The notes beneath the pieces were generated by a model, which saw nothing but the letters and a program-made list of their open reading frames with translations, did no database searches and had not been told where the DNA came from. A program made the position numbers and the translations under genes. A DNA stretch of 7,176 bases, taken from contig DVMB01000028.1 in NCBI GenBank assembly GCA_018715225.1, positions 1 through 7,176 of the forward strand, written 5' to 3'. This stretch comes from Candidatus Onthoplasma faecigallinarum. Its GTDB lineage: Bacteria > Bacillota > Clostridia > Christensenellales > UBA1242. Numbering within the stretch: the stretch's first letter is position 1; the number at the start of each line of letters is the position of its first letter. Below, in pieces: positions 1-4,698 of this stretch.

Positions 1-188
1 AACTTCACGATTTAAGACATACATTCAGTACAAATCTGTATTATTTAGGAGTACCAGACAAAGAACGACAATATTATTTAGGACATTCAAGTATAATGAT
101 TACAAATGATATTTATACACATCTTGACCCAAATATTACAAAAAATAATATATTAAATCTTTATAAAGATTTATATCCAAAATTTTGA
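1..188 (+). CDS. Tyrosine recombinase (integrase), C-terminal fragment
   Basis: The frame beginning at base 3 runs 61 codons to TGA at 186-188; the N-terminus lies outside the window. It shows the end of a tyrosine recombinase catalytic domain: HDLRHT (residues 2-7, supplying the box II His and Arg), LGHSS (26-30, the second conserved His) and the nucleophile Tyr38 in IYTHLDP. The enzyme cuts and rejoins DNA at attachment sites through a covalent phosphotyrosine. This C-terminal layout is typical of phage and integrative-element integrases rather than XerC/D, although so short a tail cannot fix the subfamily. The gene points toward the tRNA-Leu fragment about 100 bases downstream, which fits an integrase at the right end of its own element. 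Its codons are very AT-rich. Function is confident; which element it belongs to is not visible. Confidence 0.9.
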   Translation, partial: LHDLRHTFSTNLYYLGVPDKERQYYLGHSSIMITNDIYTHLDPNITKNNILNLYKDLYPKF

Positions 189-202
189 CCACAATTTTGA
201 CC
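181..202. repeat. Two direct copies of AATTTTGACC beside the integrase stop
   Basis: AATTTTGACC occurs at 181-190 and again at 193-202, a 12-base period. The first copy covers the integrase stop codon. Tyrosine integrases of integrative elements often bind short direct repeats (arm-type sites) near the element ends through their N-terminal domain. The position between integrase and attachment core fits such a role, but that is inference and chance recurrence in AT-rich DNA is possible. Confidence 0.4.
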
Positions 203-224
203 CCAAAATTTTTACATATTTTGG
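203..224. repeat. Inverted repeat CCAAAAT / ATTTTGG
   Basis: CCAAAAT (203-209) and ATTTTGG (218-224) can form a 7-bp stem with an 8-base loop, 14 bases after the integrase stop. No T-run follows on the plus strand (the next bases are CCGAGC), so it is a poor Rho-independent terminator. It may be an RNA 3'-end hairpin of the integrase message or part of the recombination region. Confidence 0.3.
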
Positions 225-251
225 CCGAGCGTCATCAAAAACACGCTATTT

Positions 252-265
252 TATAGTAAACTATA
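252..265. repeat. Palindrome TATAGT-AA-ACTATA near the attachment site
   Basis: This is a perfect 6-2-6 inverted repeat about 22 bases before the tRNA-derived core. It is a plausible protein-binding site (for example an excisionase or accessory factor) in the element end, but only the symmetry and position support that. Confidence 0.25.
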
Positions 266-287
266 CTTTAAAAATAACAATAATTCG

Positions 288-344
288 GACTCAAAATCTT
301 GCGATAGCAATATCATGTCGGTTCGACCCCGACCTTCGGCACCA
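288..344 (+). tRNA. 3' half of tRNA-Leu(CAA), likely attachment-site core of an integrated element
   Basis: The 3' half of a class II tRNA is intact: anticodon loop CTCAAAA (290-296, anticodon CAA at 292-294), 3' anticodon strand TCTTG (297-301), variable arm GATA-GCAA-TATC (303-314), T arm GTCGG-TTCGACC-CCGAC (317-333), acceptor strand CTTCGGC (334-340), discriminator A341 and encoded CCA (342-344). The acceptor strand equals that of E. coli tRNA-Leu(CAA) as I recall it. The 5' half is absent. The bases where the 5' anticodon strand should read CAAGA read TCGGA, so pairing fails beyond two or three positions, and no D arm or GCCGAAG acceptor strand lies at the right distance. This is what integration into the anticodon-loop/3' end of a tRNA gene leaves at the far end of an element. 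It is not expected to yield a working tRNA; the intact copy should lie at the other end. Confidence 0.8.
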
Positions 345-352
345 GATAATAT

Positions 353-376
353 ATCCACCTTTTCGGTGGATTTTTT
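353..376 (+). terminator. Rho-independent terminator of the tRNA-Leu locus
   Basis: ATCCACC (353-359), loop TTTTC (360-364) and GGTGGAT (365-371) form a perfect 7-bp stem followed by five Ts (372-376). It begins 8 bases after the CCA end, so it is the natural terminator of the tRNA gene. This indicates that chromosomal sequence resumes at the tRNA fragment. Confidence 0.85.
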
Positions 377-380
377 CAAT

Positions 381-410
381 AAAAAAGACTACTAATAATT
401 AGCAGTCTTT
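381..410 (-). terminator. Hairpin terminator on the minus strand
   Basis: AAAGACT (384-390) pairs with AGTCTTT (404-410). An inner CTAAT/ATTAG (392-396/398-402) extends the stem past one mismatch. On the minus strand the stem ends in a run of six Ts (complement of 381-386), as in a Rho-independent terminator; on the plus strand no T-run follows. It implies leftward transcription arriving here, which supports the short minus-strand reading frame whose stop lies inside the hairpin. Confidence 0.6.
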
Positions 411-491
411 CATGCTGCCATGCTTTTGGAGGTAGCACTGCCCTAAAGCAAAAGTTTTATTTGTATAATTCCAATCGTCTCTCTGTGTCAT
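399..491 (-). CDS. Possible small peptide gene, 30 residues, function unknown
   Basis: On the minus strand ATG (491-489) opens 30 codons ending in TAA (401-399). The peptide starts MTQRDDWNYTNK, carries two cysteines (Cys19 and the C-terminal Cys30), is hydrophilic and has no signal peptide or membrane segment. I recognise no family. Support for a real gene is a GGAAGG sequence (complement of 503-508) 11 bases before the ATG, slightly far for a Shine-Dalgarno, and a terminator-like hairpin that contains the stop codon, the same compact layout as ppa and cca. Against it are its length, the lack of a convincing promoter and the chance of one such frame in 428 gene-poor bases. It is divergent from ppa. 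It could instead be an untranslated small RNA ending at the same hairpin. Confidence 0.3.
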   Translation of the reverse strand: MTQRDDWNYTNKTFALGQCYLQKHGSMKDC

Positions 492-514
492 AATTCAACT
501 TTCCTTCCTTTTAG

Positions 515-530
515 ATTATTATGTAATAAT
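515..530. promoter_or_regulatory. Palindrome ATTATTA-TG-TAATAAT upstream of ppa
   Basis: This is a perfect 7-2-7 inverted repeat in the divergent region between the small minus-strand frame and ppa. It may be a regulator site, but its pure A/T arms make chance symmetry likely. Confidence 0.25.
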
Positions 531-546
531 AAAATTTTTTTGAAAA

Positions 547-565
547 TTATCAATGGAATTGATAA
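547..565. promoter_or_regulatory. Operator-like palindrome TTATCAAT-GGA-ATTGATAA
   Basis: This is a perfect 8-3-8 inverted repeat, centred about 40 bases before the ppa -10 element. Its left arm also holds TTGATA on the minus strand, a possible -35 for leftward transcription. Length and symmetry suit a dimeric helix-turn-helix repressor or activator. I cannot assign it to a known regulator; it does not match the Fur 7-1-7 pattern well. Confidence 0.4.
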
Positions 566-592
566 CAATTATTAGTACACTTCGTCTAATTG

Positions 593-611
593 TGATATAA
601 TCATATTGAGG
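593..611 (+). promoter_or_regulatory. Extended -10 promoter and ribosome site of ppa
   Basis: TGA-TATAAT (593-601) is a consensus extended -10 element. A -35 is weak at best (TTAGTA, 572-577, 18-base spacer), which extended -10 promoters tolerate. Transcription should begin near 608, leaving a leader of about 9 bases. GAGG (608-611), 5 bases before the ATG, is the Shine-Dalgarno sequence and would then sit at the very 5' end of the message. Confidence 0.6.
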
Positions 612-616
612 TTTTT

Positions 617-1150
617 ATGAATATTTGGAAAGATGTAAGTAGAGAACGAATTAAGGCGGATGATTTCATCGCTTGTATAGAGATTCAGCAGGGAGATAAA
701 ACTAAATATGAATTGGACAAAGAGACTGGGCTTCTCATCATGGATAGAGTGCTATACACTAGCACATATTATCCTATGAATTATGGGTTTATTCCACTGA
801 CTCTCAGTGAGGACCATGACCCACTTGATGTGTTTGTTTTGTGCAGTCAGCCTTTGGCTAGATTGAGTCTAGTCAGGTGCTACCCTATCGGTGTCGTTAC
901 CATGACGGATAGAGACGAACAAGATGAAAAGATCATTGCCATTCCATTTGGCGACCCACAATACAATAGTTATGACGACATCTCAAAATTGCCTAAACAT
1001 ATGTTTGACGAGTTGCAACATTTTTTGACCGTGTATAAGCAACTCGAAAACAAAAAAGTACAAGTAGAGTCTCTAGGCGACCATGAAAAAGCAAAAGAGA
1101 TAATCGAACAAAGTTTAATAAGGTACAAAAAAAATATGCTATCAAATTAA
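617..1150 (+). CDS. ppa: Inorganic pyrophosphatase, family I (soluble)
   Basis: This cytosolic enzyme hydrolyses pyrophosphate to two phosphates, pulling nucleic acid, protein and lipid synthesis forward. The 177 residues match the usual length of bacterial family I enzymes. Visible active-site residues are Glu22, Lys30, Arg44, Tyr56, the signature DHDPLD (Asp66, Asp68, Asp71), Asp98, Asp103, Lys105 and the Tyr140-Lys141 pair near the C-terminus, in the order known from the E. coli enzyme (assigned from memory of that family). These Asp residues bind the Mg ions. The ATG at 617 has GAGG 5 bases upstream, and MNIWKDVS is the normal N-terminus of the family, so the start is secure. The gene is transcribed alone; it converges on cca, and the two stop codons overlap. 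Nothing is degenerate and the gene should be functional. Confidence 0.97.
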   Translation: MNIWKDVSRERIKADDFIACIEIQQGDKTKYELDKETGLLIMDRVLYTSTYYPMNYGFIPLTLSEDHDPLDVFVLCSQPLARLSLVRCYPIGVVTMTDRDEQDEKIIAIPFGDPQYNSYDDISKLPKHMFDELQHFLTVYKQLENKKVQVESLGDHEKAKEIIEQSLIRYKKNMLSN

Positions 1151-1164
1151 TGATAGCATTTTTT
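1136..1164. terminator. Shared bidirectional terminator of ppa and cca
   Basis: ATGCTATCA (1136-1144) and TGATAGCAT (1151-1159) form a perfect 9-bp stem around the six-base loop AATTAA. Five Ts (1160-1164) follow on the plus strand; on the minus strand the stem is followed by TATTTTTTTT, the complement of 1127-1136. It therefore terminates ppa and cca alike. The overlapping stop codons of both genes (TTAA, 1147-1150) lie in the loop. Confidence 0.88.
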
Positions 1165-2472
1165 ATTTGATTTGATATACTCAATGATTTTCGTCTTGTC
1201 GTTTTCTATCTCGCCATTTAATACTAGGTTTAAAATTTTATTTAGCGTTTGCCCTACCGCTCTACCATTCATGCCTAGAGCAATTAGATCCTTTCCATTA
1301 ATCGCCAGTTGCTTTAGAGAAAAGCAATTTTTTTCTTCTATGATTTTGTTTTTTATTGTTACAATTTGATCTAATTTTAGTTGCCTTTCTCTATGCTTAG
1401 GGTGCTGAGCAAAATTGTCCCCACGCTGTACTTCTATCAATTTATCAAACAGATCTTCTCCTAATCTATTTAGCCATCTCTTCACGCACTTTTCTTCCGC
1501 ATTCAGGACTACATCATGGTATTCTATCAGCGTCAATACTTGCTTTTTTGTATTGTTATCATATTTCAATCTGTTTAGAATATCTCTGGCGATCTTTTTA
1601 CTCTCAACTGCATGATTATAAAAATGCCCGTGGTTTTGTTCGTCAAGCGAAAAGACTTTTGGTTTGCCAATATCATGGAACATCAATGTCAGCCTGATTA
1701 TCAAATCTTTTTTGCTAGAAGAAACCGCCTTAACGCAATGCGTATACACATCATAGATGTGGTGCTCATTGTGTTGCTCAAAGCCGTACATCAAAGAAAA
1801 TTCAGGAATTATCTCCTCAAAAATTTTTTCATAATTTAATAGCACTTCTTCAGCATTTTCCCCAAGCAAAATTTTATTAAATTCTTCACGAATACGCTCA
1901 TGAGATATGTTTTTTAGCAAACTCATGTTTTCAAACATCGCCTGCTTCGTTTTTTCTTCTATCGTAAACCCTAGCACGCTACTAAAACGCAATGCTCGCA
2001 ATATCCTCAGTGCGTCCTCCCTAAACCTTTCGTTCGCATTCCCTACTGCACGGATGATTTTGTTCGCTAGATCTTCTCGTCCGCCATAATAGTCATATAT
2101 CCTCTTGTTGTACGCCATGGCGTTAATCGTAAAATCTCTCCTCAATAGGTCTTCTCTCAAGGTGGAAACAAATTTTATACTGCTAGGATGTCTATTATCA
2201 AGATAATTTTCATCTTTTCTAAATGTGGTTATCTCAATCAATTCGCCATTGATAAGTAGGCTTACCGTGCCATGCTTTATCCCTGTGTCAAAAATCTTAT
2301 AACCTTTGAATACTTCTTTGACCTGGTCAGGTAGAGCATTCGTAGTGATGTCTATATCTGTATTGTCTTTATGTAGCAAAAAATCTCTCACTGTCCCGCC
2401 GACAATGTATGCTTTATAATTTGATTGATTAAGTTTGTCTAAAACAAATTGCGCTGATGCGTTCAACTTCAT
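1147..2472 (-). CDS. cca: tRNA nucleotidyltransferase (CCA-adding, class II) with HD domain
   Basis: This enzyme adds or repairs the 3' CCA of tRNAs from CTP and ATP without a template. Its 441 residues begin with a class II nucleotidyltransferase head: GGTVRD (25-30) and the metal-binding DID (39-41), RRDFTINAMA (111-120), and EDALRILRALRF (152-163), whose EDxxR selects the incoming nucleotide in this family. An HD phosphohydrolase-like domain follows, with HDIGK (266-270), GHFYNH (282-287) and YHD (318-320); the C-terminal part should bind tRNA. HD-containing forms of about this length are common in Bacillota. The single tRNA 3' end in this window encodes its CCA, so repair rather than primary synthesis may dominate. 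A CC-only or A-only enzyme cannot be excluded by eye. The ATG at 2472 is set by the frame and by a promoter 7 bases upstream; there is no Shine-Dalgarno. Confidence 0.94.
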   Translation of the reverse strand: MKLNASAQFVLDKLNQSNYKAYIVGGTVRDFLLHKDNTDIDITTNALPDQVKEVFKGYKIFDTGIKHGTVSLLINGELIEITTFRKDENYLDNRHPSSIKFVSTLREDLLRRDFTINAMAYNKRIYDYYGGREDLANKIIRAVGNANERFREDALRILRALRFSSVLGFTIEEKTKQAMFENMSLLKNISHERIREEFNKILLGENAEEVLLNYEKIFEEIIPEFSLMYGFEQHNEHHIYDVYTHCVKAVSSSKKDLIIRLTLMFHDIGKPKVFSLDEQNHGHFYNHAVESKKIARDILNRLKYDNNTKKQVLTLIEYHDVVLNAEEKCVKRWLNRLGEDLFDKLIEVQRGDNFAQHPKHRERQLKLDQIVTIKNKIIEEKNCFSLKQLAINGKDLIALGMNGRAVGQTLNKILNLVLNGEIENDKTKIIEYIKSNKKCYH

Positions 2473-2478
2473 GTAACG

Positions 2479-2507
2479 ATTATATCAAAAAGGCGGTTAT
2501 TTTTCAA
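2479..2507 (-). promoter_or_regulatory. cca promoter, predicted to give a leaderless mRNA
   Basis: On the minus strand TTGAAA (complement of 2502-2507), a 17-base spacer and TATAAT (complement of 2479-2484) form a near-consensus sigma-70/SigA promoter, with TG one base before the -10 (TGA-TATAAT). The start site expected 7 bases past the -10 is base 2472, the A of the cca ATG. The 6 bases between (CGTTAC) hold no ribosome site. Confidence 0.8.
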
Positions 2508-2583
2508 TAATTTTTATACGAGTATCTGTTAGCACAATAATCAGCCATAATAAAAATTAAATAGTAAAAAATTTTAAGTAAGT

Positions 2584-2609
2584 AAAAAATACCTTATAAA
2601 TTAAGGTAT
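2584..2609 (-). terminator. Terminator of the ABC exporter operon
   Basis: ATACCTTA (2589-2596) and TAAGGTAT (2602-2609) pair perfectly around a 5-base loop. On the minus strand the stem runs into six Ts (complement of 2584-2589). It lies 7 bases after the stop codon of the second exporter gene and separates that operon from the cca promoter. Confidence 0.82.
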
Positions 2610-2616
2610 CTTTATT

Positions 2617-4698
2617 TTAAACTTCTTCAAATTGACTGTTATATAGATCAGCATAGAAGCCATTTTTCTTGATGAGTTCTTCATGATTTCCAGTCTCAAT
2701 GATATCTCCATCTTTCATAACCAGAATTATATCCGCATTCTTTATTGTGGACAACCTGTGTGCTATGACAAAAGATGTCCTATTCTCAGTCAATTTATCC
2801 ATGGCTCTTTGTATCAAAAGTTCAGTACGAGTGTCCACGCTACTTGTCGCTTCATCTAAGATCAACATAGGGGCGTTTTCTACCATAGCACGAGCGATTG
2901 TCATAAGTTGTTTTTGCCCCGCACTGATGTTTGTATTGTCGTCTAGAATTGTGTCATAGCCATGCTCCAGCGTTCTAATAAAGTGGTCTATTCCACATTC
3001 CTTGCAAGCAGAAACAATCATCTCATCGGTAACATCTGTTTTGCTATACCTGATATTTTCTTTTACACTGCCTTGAAACAGCCATGTGTCTTGCAGTACC
3101 ATTCCAAATATTGCATGCACATTTTCTCTGGATATATCTTTTATCGATACTCCATCCATCAATATATCCCCATCATTTACGTTGTAAAATTTCATCAACA
3201 AGTTTACAAGCGTAGTCTTACCCGCTCCAGTAGGTCCTACTATCGCCACCTTTTGACCTGGGCGAATTTTTACTGAAAAGTCCTTTATAACCATTTTTTC
3301 AGGAGTATAGCCAAACTTCACATGCTTAAACTCTACTTCGCCTTTTATATTCTCCAATTTTTTAGTGAGCATGCTTTCGTCTGGCATCTCTTCTTGGTCT
3401 AAAAATTCAAATACACGCTCGCTCGCAGCGGCTGTTGATTGTAGGTTTGTAACCCCTTGTGCCAACTGCGACAATGGTTGCGTAAACAATCGAATATATA
3501 TCATAATTGCAACAATGACGGAAAAATTGATGATATTATAATGAACAAGCACCGCACCGACTACACATACTACGACATATCCAAGATTACCTATAAAGCC
3601 CATCAATGGTTGCATCAAACCAGAATAAAACTGTGATTTCCATGCACTTGAATACAATTTCTTATTGATCACTTCAAACGCACCTGTAGTGCCCTCTTCC
3701 GCATTGTATGCTTTTATTATCTCCTGACCAGAATATGCCTCTTCTACAAAGCCATTTACCTGCCCTAAAACATTTTGCTGAGCGACAAAATATTTCTGTG
3801 ATTTTGAGATGATAACGATCATTAATACAAAACCAATAATCGTCGCCACAACCCCAGAGATAGCCATTATCCAATTGGTTACAAACATCATGATCAGCGA
3901 CCCGATAAACAATGCCGCCGCACCTATTAAGGTATTTACCGAATTGTTCAGCGTCTGCCCTATGGTATCCACATCGTTGGTTACTCTACTCAACACCTCG
4001 CCATAACTCACTTTGTCGAAATATTTTAATGGTAACTTGTTTATTTTAACCGATATTCTAGAGCGTAGATCTCTACTCACACGCTGATTTACAGTTGCCA
4101 TTATGAAGCCTTGAACGAAATTGACAACATACGCAACAAGGTATATTACCACCAAAATCATGCAGATCTTAAATATGTTATCTAGATTGATCTTTGTCTC
4201 TGTGTTTAGGTATATGCTCAGCACTCCTTGATTGTAGCCTAAACCCATCTGCGTGTTATCAAAATTCACATATCCGCTTTCGGTCAAAGTTTGATAATTC
4301 GTGTTACCTATGTAAATTTCATTTTCGTTTCCATCTACGACTGTAATTACGCTGAGCGTAACGGTATCATCTGCTGTATTTTCATTATTATAATCTTCGT
4401 ATTGGAGCAAAAATGTTGCTTGTTCGCTCTCTAATCTAAGTGTTTTCGTAGTCTCCAATTCGCTTAGTTGCTCGCTAGATAAATCAATATTTAGGCTGAC
4501 CCCTTCTTCAATGACATTTGTAACTTCACTCAATCTATTTGGACCAATTAATGTACAAATCGTACTGATTATTACCAAAATAATTGAAATAACTATTGCA
4601 AATGTATATGGTTTTAGATTTTGAAACAATTTTTTTATAGAGGTCTTAAAATCTTTAGGTTTTTGATAACCTCCTGTCCTGTTTGGTCTATTTGGCAT
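2617..4698 (-). CDS. Heterodimeric ABC exporter, subunit with catalytic ATP site and extracellular domain
   Basis: This is a half-transporter: an exporter-type membrane domain fused to an ATPase. From ATG 4698 it has 693 residues, about 100 more than its partner. The excess is a polar stretch (about 54-174, rich in Thr, Asn, Glu) between helix 1 (about 31-52) and helix 2 (about 178-197), so it faces outside the cell; B. subtilis BmrD is known to carry a domain at this place. ATPase motifs: Walker A GPTGAGKT (488-495), Q-loop Gln536, signature SAGQ (592-595, one change from SGGQ), Walker B LILDE (Asp615, catalytic Glu616) and switch His647. It therefore supplies the competent Walker half of the active site. 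The start is ATG 4698: an in-frame GTG at 4716 is possible, but AGGAGG begins right after that codon and sits 9 bases before the ATG. The gene overlaps its partner by 11 bases, suggesting coupled translation. The substrate (drug, peptide or lipid) cannot be read from the sequence. Confidence 0.92.
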   Translation of the reverse strand: MPNRPNRTGGYQKPKDFKTSIKKLFQNLKPYTFAIVISIILVIISTICTLIGPNRLSEVTNVIEEGVSLNIDLSSEQLSELETTKTLRLESEQATFLLQYEDYNNENTADDTVTLSVITVVDGNENEIYIGNTNYQTLTESGYVNFDNTQMGLGYNQGVLSIYLNTETKINLDNIFKICMILVVIYLVAYVVNFVQGFIMATVNQRVSRDLRSRISVKINKLPLKYFDKVSYGEVLSRVTNDVDTIGQTLNNSVNTLIGAAALFIGSLIMMFVTNWIMAISGVVATIIGFVLMIVIISKSQKYFVAQQNVLGQVNGFVEEAYSGQEIIKAYNAEEGTTGAFEVINKKLYSSAWKSQFYSGLMQPLMGFIGNLGYVVVCVVGAVLVHYNIINFSVIVAIMIYIRLFTQPLSQLAQGVTNLQSTAAASERVFEFLDQEEMPDESMLTKKLENIKGEVEFKHVKFGYTPEKMVIKDFSVKIRPGQKVAIVGPTGAGKTTLVNLLMKFYNVNDGDILMDGVSIKDISRENVHAIFGMVLQDTWLFQGSVKENIRYSKTDVTDEMIVSACKECGIDHFIRTLEHGYDTILDDNTNISAGQKQLMTIARAMVENAPMLILDEATSSVDTRTELLIQRAMDKLTENRTSFVIAHRLSTIKNADIILVMKDGDIIETGNHEELIKKNGFYADLYNSQFEEV

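Noticed and set aside
203..224. Rho-independent terminator directly after the integrase
   Set aside because: The stem is A/T-rich with an 8-base loop and no T-run follows it on the plus strand.
224..344. A complete tRNA-Leu starting at GCCGAGC (225-231 region)
   Set aside because: GCCGAGC resembles the expected 5' acceptor GCCGAAG, but pairs imperfectly, no D arm with GGTAGA-like sequence follows, the span of about 120 bases is too long, and the anticodon stem does not form. An intron is not supported by any conserved intron core.
2563..2590. Direct repeat AGTAAAAAAT (2563-2572 and 2581-2590)
   Set aside because: It is a short A-rich repeat in an AT-rich spacer; one copy is simply the T-run of the exporter terminator.
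2699..4006. Plus-strand open frames inside the exporter gene
   Set aside because: They are antisense to a well-conserved ATPase and membrane domain and show no recognisable protein or ribosome site.
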